NCBI GenBank assembly: GCA_963665045.2
Contig: CAXXJQ010000004.1
Location: 1 to 64,000 of the forward strand
Length of the DNA: 64,000 nt
Direction: 5' to 3'
Source of the DNA: JAFGRU01 sp016934985
Lineage (GTDB): Bacteria > Desulfobacterota > Desulfuromonadia > Desulfuromonadales > JAAYDE01
Under the pieces are notes generated by a model. The model saw only the letters and a list, made by a program, of their open reading frames with translations. It made no database searches and was not told where the DNA came from. The position numbers and the translations under genes are program-made. Numbering within the stretch: the stretch's first letter is position 1; the number at the start of each line of letters is the position of its first letter. Shown piece by piece: positions 45,038 through 52,824 of this stretch.

Positions 45038-45092
45038 AAAAGTAAATTTTGAAGAAAAAAAGGCCACTTTGATCCGTTGATCATGTGGCCTT
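45038..45092. terminator. terminator module, copy 2
   Basis: GAAAAGTAAATTTTGAAG, an A-run, GGCCAC, GATC...GATC and GTGGCC then TTTCC repeat copy 1 with a few changes. It lies upstream of the FBPase gene and downstream of the J-PilZ gene, and could terminate the latter. The T-run is shorter than in copy 1. Confidence 0.65.
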
Positions 45093-45176
45093 TCCGGTAA
45101 GCGAGGGTACGCAGGAGGGAAAAATGCAAAACGGCCTTTGGCCGGGCGTGTTGATGACGAAATGGGTACCCGTCCG

Positions 45177-45923
45177 TCAGGCTTTCATCGAGACGAACGT
45201 CCCATGGGACCTTTGGAACTGCAAGGTGACAAATTCCACTCCAATGCCATAATTCACCTTTAGGCCGGACCCCTGTTTCAGGCAACTTGCCACTCTGGCC
45301 GTCGCCCTCAGCACTTTGCTGTCGATTTTAATAATCTGGTCCCTGCTGAGCTGTTGATCGGTTAAAAACAGCAATCCATTGGGTGAGAGGTCCTGGATTT
45401 GCCCCTTATAGCCTTTTTTGGGAGGCCAATAGATAAAAAAGCTGATTTCCTGCTGTTTTTCGATTCGCTTCACCGCACGTTGGGAAGATTCTTCGGTTAT
45501 CATTTTTTTAACGGGATACATGGGGCTTTTACATTGAGTGCATATTGTGTCCGGGAGGATAGGAGAATCACTCCGATGGGGACTTTTACAAAACAGGCAG
45601 TAGGACTTGATGATCGGTTTATATTGTCCTGACGGTGAAACCCGCCCGCTGGTTTGATCGCTTCGCTGTTGACCTTGCTGAAAACCGGATAGTTTCGACA
45701 GGGTATAGAACTCCATCAGCTCCTGATCATATTCGACCCGTTTTGCCGGATCTGTCAGCACCTCCTTGGCCTCGTTGATCAGAGCCGAGTTCCAATGATC
45801 GCCGCCAAGGTCCGGGTGTTGTGCCAGCTTCTTCATCATGGTTCGGTAGCTGGCCTTGATGACCTCCACTGGCGCGTCCGGTTGAACATGTAAGATGCGA
45901 TAATAGTTTCTTCTGTTTTCCAA
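45177..45923 (-). CDS. J-domain / zinc-ribbon / PilZ fusion protein
   Basis: This encodes 248 residues. Residues about 6-68 form a DnaJ J-domain (NYYRILHVQPDAPVEVIK, the HPD motif in QHPDLGG). Residues about 105-140 hold two Cys pairs (CLFCKSPHRSD and CTQCKSPM), a likely zinc ribbon. Residues about 148-245 form a PilZ domain with RAVKR (RxxxR) and DLSPNG, so both c-di-GMP-binding motifs are present. The product could couple a DnaK-type chaperone to c-di-GMP levels, but that is inference. The start is TTG at 45923 with AGGG upstream. No ATG fits before the J-domain. Confidence 0.82.
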   Translation of the reverse strand: MENRRNYYRILHVQPDAPVEVIKASYRTMMKKLAQHPDLGGDHWNSALINEAKEVLTDPAKRVEYDQELMEFYTLSKLSGFQQGQQRSDQTSGRVSPSGQYKPIIKSYCLFCKSPHRSDSPILPDTICTQCKSPMYPVKKMITEESSQRAVKRIEKQQEISFFIYWPPKKGYKGQIQDLSPNGLLFLTDQQLSRDQIIKIDSKVLRATARVASCLKQGSGLKVNYGIGVEFVTLQFQRSHGTFVSMKA

Positions 45924-46081
45924 TTTTCAAACCCTAAGAATAGGTGTCTTTTCGACAAAGGGTCCTTCTATCCGCACGCAAATTTGTGAAAATCGGCTCT
46001 CGATCCCCCACTTTTTCATGACTTCCCCTTGATTCCGACAGGCTCCCGGCCAGTGCATGGAAAGAGCTTTTTAGGGGTTCG

Positions 46082-46356
46082 TGTCCGCCTCTTTTTTTGA
46101 TAAAGACTCATAACTCGATTGTTCAGTCTTATAAATCAGCAATATTCCCCTGTCAATTCAAAACATTAGCCGACAAGGTGAAATGCCCAGTGCAAATCGA
46201 TACTTTTTGCCGGGTTATATCCGGCATATTCCCCGTCTATGACATAAAAAATTTTTTTGATAAAATTTGCTCAGGATTGCCAAGCGGGCTCACGTGGCTG
46301 TTCGAGGCGAAGGGGTGTTTCTGACGCTGTATCTTGCTGGTTGTAAGAGGCGGACA
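46082..46356. mobile_element. possible MITE with 12-bp terminal inverted repeats
   Basis: TGTCCGCCTCTT (46082-46093) and AAGAGGCGGACA (46345-46356) are perfect inverted repeats bounding 275 bases without a transposase. An internal hairpin (GCCGG / CCGGC) lies near 46210. No target duplication is evident, so this is a candidate only. Confidence 0.5.
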
Positions 46357-46401
46357 AATGTAACAATTTGAAAATATTGGGAAATTTTTAGAAAATTAAA
46401 A

Positions 46402-46500
46402 GAGGTGGGGATGTTGTTGAGTTGTCACCCTGCCCTCTCTCCCGCCCTCTCGATCATTAAGCAACAATGAGAACAGAGCATCGTGTTCCATCGGCCCTGG
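46402..46500 (+). repeat. noncoding repeat family, copy 1 (partial)
   Basis: GAGGTGGGGATGTTGTTGA, a GTCACCC block and a CCCTCTCTCCC pyrimidine stretch match the start of copies 2 and 3 downstream of psd. The preceding TTTGAAAATATTGGGAAA also matches copy 2. Confidence 0.5.
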
Positions 46501-46618
46501 TGACTAAAATTTTCGTGAAATGTCCTGATGATTTTCTGTTCACAATATAGTATTATTTCTCGCTTTGGGTAGAAGTGCCTTGGGGGAGCATAGAAAAAAA
46601 CCGTTATGAGGATGGTTT

Positions 46619-47515
46619 ATGGTTGAAAACACGCCGATCATTGTAATTGATCGTAAGACCGGTAAGCAGTTTGAAGAGACGATTTTGGGTGAGAAATGGA
46701 TACGCTGGGCCTATCAGGACTCAGAATCAAGATTTCTGGAACGTATCCTTTTTCGTTGCGCTTGGGTCAGCAAACTGATGGGGAAGTGGTATGACTCCTC
46801 TTTCTCCAAAGGTAAAATTGACGATGTAATCAAGGAACTCTCCATTGATGTCAACGAGTTTGCTCGGCCCAAGGAGGGCTACAAATCGTTCAACGATTTT
46901 TTCGCCCGACATCTGAAACCCGATGCACGTCCTTTCAGTACAGACCCCAACGTAATTGTCTCTCCTGCCGATGGTCGTGTTCTGGTGTTCCCCCGCTTCG
47001 AGGCAGATACGTTTGCACCGGTAAAAGGACACCGGTTTTCCATCCGCAAGATGCTTCCAGACCATGCGAGTCGCTTTATCAACGGGGCGATGGCTATCGT
47101 CCGTCTTTGTCCTGCTGACTATCACCGCTACCATTTCCCCTGTGCGGGTGAAATCACTGAATACCGGAGTATTGCCGGCGCCCTGCACTCGGTGAATCCC
47201 ATCGCACTGGGACGCCGGCCCAGTGTGTTTGGCGACAACAAGCGAAGTTATGCAATCATGGACACCGCGCATGCTGGAATCCTGTGTTTTATGGAGGTCG
47301 GGGCGTTTGGCGTAGGCAGCATCGTGAACACGCGCTGTTCGGGACATGTGGAAAAGATGGATGAGAAAGGTTATTTTAAGTTCGGCGCCTCGACGGTCAT
47401 CTTAATATTTGAGGAGGGCAGAATCAGTTTCTGCGAAGACCTGGTGGCGAACAGTGATGCCGGTATAGAAACGCTCATCAAAGTTGGGCAACCTCTCGCA
47501 ACTTCAACTGTGTGA
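46619..47515 (+). CDS. psd: phosphatidylserine decarboxylase
   Basis: This encodes 298 residues. Conserved parts are SFNDFFARHLKPDARPF, VSPADGRVLVFP (catalytic Asp), CPADYHRYHFPCAGEI (catalytic His) and EVGAFGVGSIVNT. The self-cleavage site is in YFKFGASTVILIFE, where the Ser becomes the pyruvoyl group. The residue before it is Ala rather than the usual Gly. The length and the FGxSTV form resemble the PSD2-like group rather than E. coli Psd. It makes phosphatidylethanolamine at the membrane. No phosphatidylserine synthase gene is adjacent, and the gene is flanked by diverged noncoding repeats. GAGGATGG lies before the ATG. Confidence 0.87.
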   Translation: MVENTPIIVIDRKTGKQFEETILGEKWIRWAYQDSESRFLERILFRCAWVSKLMGKWYDSSFSKGKIDDVIKELSIDVNEFARPKEGYKSFNDFFARHLKPDARPFSTDPNVIVSPADGRVLVFPRFEADTFAPVKGHRFSIRKMLPDHASRFINGAMAIVRLCPADYHRYHFPCAGEITEYRSIAGALHSVNPIALGRRPSVFGDNKRSYAIMDTAHAGILCFMEVGAFGVGSIVNTRCSGHVEKMDEKGYFKFGASTVILIFEEGRISFCEDLVANSDAGIETLIKVGQPLATSTV

Positions 47516-47599
47516 CAGGATTGAAGAATAAAAAACTGGTGACGCAAAAGGATAAATGGTCAGTATAAACAAGGGGCACTTACCCTGTTGTTTGAAGAA

Positions 47600-47800
47600 G
47601 GTTGGGAAAGATGTGAAGGGGGTAGGGACGATGTTGTTTAGTCGAACCCCTCTTCTCTCTCTCCCTCTCTTTTTTGGTTAATATTGGTTCATGATTAGAA
47701 CCGTTTGACTCGATTTTCCAAGAACCCCACCGAGTTGAAGTTAACCCTGGTGGACTAATCAGTGTCCTCAACCTTAAATCCAATTAGCGGCGGAAAGAGT
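47600..47800 (+). repeat. noncoding repeat family, copy 2
   Basis: GGGGTAGGGACGATGTTGTT, GTCGAACCCC, TCGATTTTCCAAGAACCCC, GAGTTGAAGTTAACCCTGG and CAGTGTCCTCAAC align in the same order with copy 3 at about 65-75 percent by eye. Confidence 0.65.
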
Positions 47801-48029
47801 TGCCCAGGAATACAACCGCAGAAATTTGTATCGAAGGAAACCGAACCCAATTAGGGATTAAACCTTCAAAAACGTTGTTCTAGGGTGGGGCCTTTTCGGG
47901 CTGAAAATAAGAAAGTGCATATAAAATCAAAAGCTTAACCCCATTTCCGAGACTTCCAAAAACGACCATCATATCTTTTTTGCCCCTTATTGAGATAACC
48001 TGACAAGGAATCCATTGATCGTAAAATCG

Positions 48030-48165
48030 TTAAATTTCAATAAGTTCCCCCACCGCCATTTCAAATTTCTACTATCTGCCGGTTTTTAGAAAAAAAGACG
48101 GCCAAAGCCTAAAACGCTTTTTGAAAAACTGATAACCCAAGTTGGAACTCCAAACAAAAAGAAGA
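48030..48165 (+). repeat. noncoding repeat family, partial copy
   Basis: CCCCCACCGCCATTTCAAA, TTTTTAGAAAAAAAGACGG, TAAAACGCTTTTTGAAAAA and CCCAAGTTGGAACTCCAAA align with the 3' part of copy 3 (48360-48465). Confidence 0.5.
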
Positions 48166-48214
48166 GGTCAAATCACCGTTTGACTCTTAGGGCAGAATCA
48201 GGCAAGTGCTTCGT

Positions 48215-48470
48215 ATGCAGGAGGAGGGGTTGGGGCGATGGTGGTTGGTCGACTTATCACCCCCCCTGTGGTTGTTCCCTTTTCATGCGCAGAAATACTT
48301 GTCTCGATATTCCAAGAACACCCTGAGTTGATGGCAACCCAGGGTGATTTATCAAAAACGTCCCCAACTGCCAATCCGAGCTTCTCCTGCCCAGCGATTT
48401 TCAGCCTAAACAGACGGGCAAAATTTAAAACACTTTTTTAAAATTAGCGACTCAGTTTGAGGCTCAAAAA
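48215..48470 (+). repeat. noncoding repeat family, copy 3
   Basis: GGGGTTGGGGCGATGGTGGT, GTCGACTTATCACCCC, TCGATATTCCAAGAACACCC, GAGTTGATGGCAACCCAGGG, AACGTCCCCAACTGCCAAT, then AGACGGGCAAAATTTAAAAC. This is the longest copy seen. Confidence 0.65.
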
Positions 48471-48648
48471 TAATCATAAGTGTCTAATTTATTTAATAAA
48501 TTTTTGATTGACTTGGTTTGTTTTTTATTGATAAGGTTTTTTCGTTTAGTCGAAAGAAACCCTTTGGTCTTGTTTTTAAGTAACCGTTCAGCAAAGTCAT
48601 CAAAGAAAAAGTGAATGGTTGCCTTCTTAAATTGGAAAGGAATGAAAA

Positions 48649-48846
48649 ATGTTTTTATCAGATCAGAAGAAGATGGAAATGGAAAAGCATTATGAGGAAG
48701 TTCTTAAAGATGTTTCCAGGGAGGAACTTGTCAATCGGATAATAAATGTCAATAGATGTCTCCAATCGAGCTGGCCCAATGCCTCCTCTGTTGTCGATGC
48801 TTGCATCATCGAATTGAATCAATATGTCAAGCGGCTTGCAAGCTGA
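48649..48846 (+). CDS. small hypothetical protein, 65 residues
   Basis: This reads MFLSDQKKMEMEKHYEEVL, then SREELVNRIINVNRCLQS and SVVDACIIELNQYVKRLAS. It is predicted helical, soluble and acidic at the start. I recognise no family. GGAAAGGA lies upstream at good distance and a hairpin with T-run follows about 100 bases downstream, so it is probably a real transcription unit. Its position next to the repeat region makes it a candidate accessory gene. Confidence 0.5.
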   Translation: MFLSDQKKMEMEKHYEEVLKDVSREELVNRIINVNRCLQSSWPNASSVVDACIIELNQYVKRLAS

Positions 48847-48951
48847 TAATTGTCTCGGGGTTCCCCCGTTTTGAAAAAGAAGTAAAAACATACCGTTTTT
48901 TATGTTTGATCCAACATTCTCCTGAAACCGTAAAATTCTGACGACAAAACC

Positions 48952-48982
48952 AAGGCCATCTGAGTACATGATCAGATGGCTT
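48952..48982 (+). terminator. rho-independent terminator after the small gene
   Basis: GCCATCTGA, a short loop, then TCAGATGGC and TTTTTCTTATAG. The TTTTTCTTATAG tail and the internal TGATCA are shared with the terminator module near 43600. Confidence 0.8.
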
Positions 48983-48989
48983 TTTCTTA

Positions 48990-49306
48990 TAGCCGGGGAT
49001 TGGTAGAACTCGATCACCTGGGCCTCTCTTCTGTCCCTGAATAAACCCGAGCTAATTTGTCGGACCCCCGAATTTCTTGACCGATAATCGCCACTAGACT
49101 ACATTGCACCTGTCTTGTTTTTTTGAGCTTGTGGGAGGGGTGAGTTTTATCCGTCCCCAAAGAAATATTCGAGAGCAGAGTCAACCGCTCCTGTCAGGGG
49201 CTTTCTTGCCAAGGGTTTTTGCTCAAGTTTCGACCTGTCCCTTTTCAGGGGATGCTTCGCCAATACGTTTCGCCAGGTTGCGATGGCGGGGAAATAGGGG
49301 TGAGTC
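48990..49306. other. intergenic region before the reductase gene
   Basis: About 320 bases, without a credible gene. GGGGTGAGTC just before 49307 is the ribosome binding site of the next gene. Confidence 0.4.
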
Positions 49307-50284
49307 ATGAAGATCGCGATTGTCGGAGCCGGAGCAATCGGAGGATGGCTGGGGGTTGGCCTCGCGCAGGCCGGAGAAGAGGTCTGTGTGTTTGCGCGGG
49401 GCGCCACCCTTGATGCAATCCGGCGCAACGGCTTGCGAATGTCCATCGGCGGTAAGACGGAAACCGGCGAGGTCTCTGTGAGTGATGATGTGGGCGATTT
49501 GGGCTTGCAGGATCTCGTCATCATTGCGGTGAAGGAACCGGCGCTTGCCACTGTAGCTCCCGTCGTTTCAAAGATGATTGGCCCCGATACGGTCGTCCTG
49601 CCTGCCATGAATGGCGTGCCCTGGTGGTTCGCAGAAGGATTGGGCGGGCCGATTGCAGGCATGTCCATTCGTGCCGTCGATCCCGACGGCAGCGTCGCTT
49701 CGTACATCCCAACCAGGCAGGTCTTGGGTTGCGTGGTCCACGCTGCCGCGGCTGTTTCGAAGCCTGGTTTCATTCGCCACCACAGCGGCAACGGCCTTAT
49801 TATTGGCGAGCCGGACGGGAGCGATTCCTTTCGTGTGCACCGGATCCGTAACGTGCTTGCGGGAGCGGGTTTCGATGTGACCATCAGCCGAAAGATCCAA
49901 CGGGACATCTGGTACAAGCTCTGGGGCAACATGACGATAAATCCAATCTCGGCGCTGACCGGCGCGACTACCGAAGACATTCTCGATGACCCGCTCGTCA
50001 ATTCCTTCGTGCTGGCAGTGATGGCCGAAGCAGCAGAGATTGGTAGCCGCATTGGATGTCCCATCTCGGAAAGCGGCGAGGACCGAATGAAAGTCACCCG
50101 CAAGCTTGGGGCTTTTAAGACGTCCATGCTGCAGGACGCGGAAGCCGGCCGGCCGCTCGAAATCGATACCCTCATCGCAGCTCCCCGCGAAATCGCCGCC
50201 AAAATCGGCATCGCCACACCATATATGGACACCTTGCACGGGCTTATTCGGCTTTACAGCCTGCATAGCCACAGGCAATCATGA
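49307..50284 (+). CDS. ketopantoate reductase-like (PanE/ApbA) protein
   Basis: This encodes 325 residues. The N-terminal Rossmann fold has MKIAIVGAGAIGGWLGVGL, and the NADPH-binding region continues to VIIAVKEPAL and LPAMNGVPWWF. The C-terminal helical domain has the conserved Lys in IWYKLWGNMTINPISALTG and a Glu/Asp region in GRPLEIDTLIAAP. This matches the 2-dehydropantoate 2-reductase family, but many members act on other keto acids, so I give no gene symbol. Base composition is richer in G+C than the flanking noncoding DNA and the form resembles alphaproteobacterial members, suggesting possible transfer. Confidence 0.8.
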   Translation: MKIAIVGAGAIGGWLGVGLAQAGEEVCVFARGATLDAIRRNGLRMSIGGKTETGEVSVSDDVGDLGLQDLVIIAVKEPALATVAPVVSKMIGPDTVVLPAMNGVPWWFAEGLGGPIAGMSIRAVDPDGSVASYIPTRQVLGCVVHAAAAVSKPGFIRHHSGNGLIIGEPDGSDSFRVHRIRNVLAGAGFDVTISRKIQRDIWYKLWGNMTINPISALTGATTEDILDDPLVNSFVLAVMAEAAEIGSRIGCPISESGEDRMKVTRKLGAFKTSMLQDAEAGRPLEIDTLIAAPREIAAKIGIATPYMDTLHGLIRLYSLHSHRQS

Positions 50285-50511
50285 GATCGGTAAGCTGCAA
50301 GAGGTATCAGGGGATTGTCCTGAGGTCTGCCATCCATTCTTGGCGAGTTTCGGGTACAGTTTACCTGGCGCCCTCCTTTGAGCTTCTGTTTCCTCGGCTA
50401 TTTCGAAAATTCTGCGCCAGAGAGTATTTGATTCCGGCGGCTTGAGTTCGCCCAATTTAAATGCTAAAAATGAATGGAATCGTCAAGCTAAGCTGATCCG
50501 AAGGACTTTTT

Positions 50512-50988
50512 TTGCACAACCAGGACAAAATATTCATGGAGGAGGCCCTCCGTGAAGCACAAAAGGCCGCTGACCTGGACGAAGTCCCGGTGGGCGCGGT
50601 CATCGTTCAAAACGGCGCGATAATCGGGCGCGGCTGCAACCTGCGGGAGACCAGCCAGGACCCAACCGACCATGCCGAGATGATCGCCATCCGCGCAGCG
50701 GCTCGACATATTGGATTCTGGAGGCTGTGCGACTGCACCCTTTACGTTACCCTCGAACCCTGTGTCATGTGCATGGGGGCCATTATCCTCGCCCGCATTC
50801 CCCGTCTGGTTTACGGCTGCCGAGATCCCCGGGTTGGCGCGGCCGGTTCCATTTATAACCTGGCTGCGGATGAACGCTTCAATCACCGGGTGGAAGTGAC
50901 CGAAGGGGTTGAGGAAGAGGCCTGCAGCCGAATTTTGAGCGGGTTTTTCTCAAAGCTTCGCCAGCGCAAGAAAAATGATCGGGATTGA
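50512..50988 (+). CDS. tadA: tRNA adenosine(34) deaminase TadA
   Basis: This encodes 158 residues of a zinc deaminase. His and Glu of the active site are in DHAEMIAI, and the zinc Cys pair in LEPCVMCMGAIILARI. EVPVGAVIV and VYGCRDPRVGAAGS are typical of TadA. It converts A34 to inosine in tRNA-Arg(ACG). The start is TTG at 50512 with GAAGGA 7 bases upstream. The ATG at 50536 would cut into the first helix. Confidence 0.93.
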   Translation: MHNQDKIFMEEALREAQKAADLDEVPVGAVIVQNGAIIGRGCNLRETSQDPTDHAEMIAIRAAARHIGFWRLCDCTLYVTLEPCVMCMGAIILARIPRLVYGCRDPRVGAAGSIYNLAADERFNHRVEVTEGVEEEACSRILSGFFSKLRQRKKNDRD

Positions 50989-51063
50989 GCGGCCGAGGCG
51001 GTTTTTCTTTTTGTTGCGCCTTGGGGGAAAAACTGTTAATAGATTCTGAAAGATGGACCTTGC

Positions 51064-51151
51064 GGAGAGGTGTCCGAGTGGTCGAAGGTGATTGACTCGA
51101 AATCAATTGTGGGGAAACTCACCGGGGGTTCGAATCCCTCCCTCTCCGCCA
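51064..51151 (+). tRNA. tRNA-Ser (anticodon CGA)
   Basis: The acceptor stem GGAGAGG pairs with CCTCTCC. The anticodon stem ATTGA/TCAAT encloses loop CTCGAAA, giving CGA. There is a long variable arm, the T-arm has GGTTCGAATCC, and CCA is encoded. It reads UCG codons. Confidence 0.95.
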
Positions 51152-51157
51152 TAATTA

Positions 51158-51200
51158 AACAAAAGGGGACTGGCTGAAATGCTGGTCCCTTTTGTTTTCC
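51158..51200 (+). terminator. terminator after tRNA-Ser
   Basis: AACAAAAGGGGAC (51158-51170) and GTCCCTTTTGTT (51185-51196) form a long stem with one bulge, followed by TTCC. The T-rich arm and tail end the tRNA transcript. Confidence 0.75.
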
Positions 51201-51631
51201 TTCCCGGCAAGGTCTCTTAAGAAATCCTTCCCCCATATAAAAAAACTACGTGAACCCCTTTTCCGGATCGAGGAATAAGGTTGGTAGCATCAGGGGCGAT
51301 TTAGGCTCTGTTTAATCTCATTAGCTTATTTATCGAATATTTCACTATCTGGTATAAAAATTGATGTATCTCTTATCAGCTAGATTAATAAGGTCAAATA
51401 TACTAATAAAATGACCAGGATAGTCAATTCCATGGCTCACAATTTGAGTTTCGAAGTGCCCGCGGAAGACGTTGAGGAAAAACATCCGGTTAAATCTGGT
51501 AATCCTGGACTGTATTTCTTTTCCAGACTATTAATTTCAGCTCTCCGGTGCTCCAAAATATGATGAAAAATTTTGCAAAACCTGATGGCAATGAATTTTT
51601 ATCAACTCGGTTTTTAAAAGGGCCGCCAACA
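51201..51631. other. intergenic region before the HDOD gene
   Basis: About 430 AT-rich bases, with no separate gene. The HDOD reading frame is open from 51548, so the last 84 bases may be coding if an earlier start is used. Confidence 0.4.
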
Positions 51632-52465
51632 ATGTTCCAAAAAATTGTTAAATCTTTAAAGCCAATTTCCCTCCCTGAAATTTATATTAAACTGAAGGGA
51701 TTAATAGAAAGTTGCGATTATTCCATGGCGGATGTTTCTCTTTTAGTGGAACATGACCCGGGAATGGCCGCCCGTTTTCTCCAGGTCGTCAACAGCCCGC
51801 TGTACCGCGGAACCAAAAAAATTGAAACTGTTCGTCATGCCGTCAGCATGCTCGGAATTCATCAAGTCCATGACATCGTCCTCAGTGCTTCCGTAACTGA
51901 AGCTTTTGAGGGGATTAAGCATAATGTGATGAACATGAAAAAGTTCTGGGAGGGAAGCTTTTTTTGTGCCTTGACAGCCAAAAAGCTTGCTTTAGAGTGC
52001 GCGCCAACGGATAGTGATCGGCTTGTTGCCATTGGCCTGCTGCATGATTTTGGTCATTTGGGCATGTATTTAGCTATCCCCGAAGAGGCACAAACGGCTC
52101 TTCTTGAGGCAAAGAAGCTTGGGAGGCCTTTGTATCAGGTGGAAAGGGATCTGCTCGGTTTTGATTACGCTGAAATAGGTGGCTATATGATGAGGCACTG
52201 GGATCTGCCAAAAAGTATCCAGATCACCATCCAGTTTCACCTGGAGCCCGGCAAGGCAAATTTTTGTGCAATGGGAACGGCTTTGTTGCATCTTAGTTCA
52301 CTTTTGGTTCAGTCGTCACTGGAAAAGGGTATTTTTGGTGAAGGGGCTTTTGCCGTTGATCCCTCAGCCTGGGAAATAACCAATTTGACGGAAGAACAGT
52401 GTCTGCATTGTCGTCAGTCAGCGGCCAATGAGTTCGCGGCCGTTTCTGATCGCCTTTTCCTTTAG
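51632..52465 (+). CDS. HDOD domain signalling protein
   Basis: This is an HDOD domain protein of about 277 residues: KPISLPEIYIKLKGLIES, EHDPGMAARFLQVVNSPLY, VRHAVSMLGIHQVHDIVLS, IGLLHDFGHLGMYLA and LGFDYAEIGGYMMRHWDLP. HDOD domains are HD-like but usually lack the complete metal site and act in signal transduction rather than hydrolysis. The ATG at 51632 is chosen because AAAGGG lies about 9 bases upstream. In-frame ATGs at 51560 and 51563 and a GTG at 51548 lack a good site. Confidence 0.85.
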   Translation: MFQKIVKSLKPISLPEIYIKLKGLIESCDYSMADVSLLVEHDPGMAARFLQVVNSPLYRGTKKIETVRHAVSMLGIHQVHDIVLSASVTEAFEGIKHNVMNMKKFWEGSFFCALTAKKLALECAPTDSDRLVAIGLLHDFGHLGMYLAIPEEAQTALLEAKKLGRPLYQVERDLLGFDYAEIGGYMMRHWDLPKSIQITIQFHLEPGKANFCAMGTALLHLSSLLVQSSLEKGIFGEGAFAVDPSAWEITNLTEEQCLHCRQSAANEFAAVSDRLFL

Positions 52466-52763
52466 CCCCTTATGAATATTGATGTATTAAATCTGGTCTA
52501 ATCACTTGTTTTTTTCTGCCAGGCAGCATCGAGAAAAGGCCTTCCCTGTTTTTGTTTAATTTCTTACAAGTCAAGCTCCGGTCCCCTGCTCAAACAAATC
52601 AATTGAACAATTATCACCGGTAAATTTCGAAGAAAAGTGCGGAATAAATTTGCCATTCAGTGAAATTAATTGAAGCGCAAGACGCCGGGGTTGGAATTTA
52701 TCTCTCTGAGTCATAGAAAAATTGAAGGGTCAATATTTTTGTTTCTATAAACACAAAAATGGT

Positions 52764-52792
52764 TTGACAGATTTTTCGGTGGGAATTATTAT
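52764..52792 (+). promoter_or_regulatory. promoter of the ArsR/GIY-YIG gene
   Basis: TTGACA (52764-52769), 17 bases, TATTAT (52787-52792): near-consensus sigma-70 promoter 32 bases before the start codon. Confidence 0.85.
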
Positions 52793-52813
52793 GTTTCGAT
52801 AACTAACGAAACA
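52792..52813. promoter_or_regulatory. inverted-repeat operator, probably autoregulatory
   Basis: TGTTTCG, eight bases, CGAAACA. The repeat begins at the last base of the -10 and covers the expected transcript start, so a bound repressor would block initiation. The gene behind it encodes an ArsR-type DNA-binding protein, which makes autoregulation likely. Confidence 0.75.
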
Positions 52814-52824
52814 GGAGCCCCGGT

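Larger units (their letters stand above)
45924..46618. other. 695-base intergenic region with MITE-like element and repeat copy
   Basis: No credible gene. A 75-codon open frame at 46097-46324 lacks a ribosome binding site and recognisable features. The region holds the 275-base element with 12-bp terminal repeats and the first copy of the noncoding repeat that also flanks psd downstream. Confidence 0.5.
47516..48648. other. 1.13-kb noncoding region of diverged repeats
   Basis: No reading frame with features of a gene. Two long copies and one partial copy of a noncoding repeat are recognisable (listed separately). The end of the region, from 48480, is AT-rich and probably carries the promoter of the small gene at 48649. 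Confidence 0.55.

Noticed and set aside
46097..46324. 75-codon frame inside the candidate MITE
   Set aside because: No ribosome binding site or known domain; probably chance.
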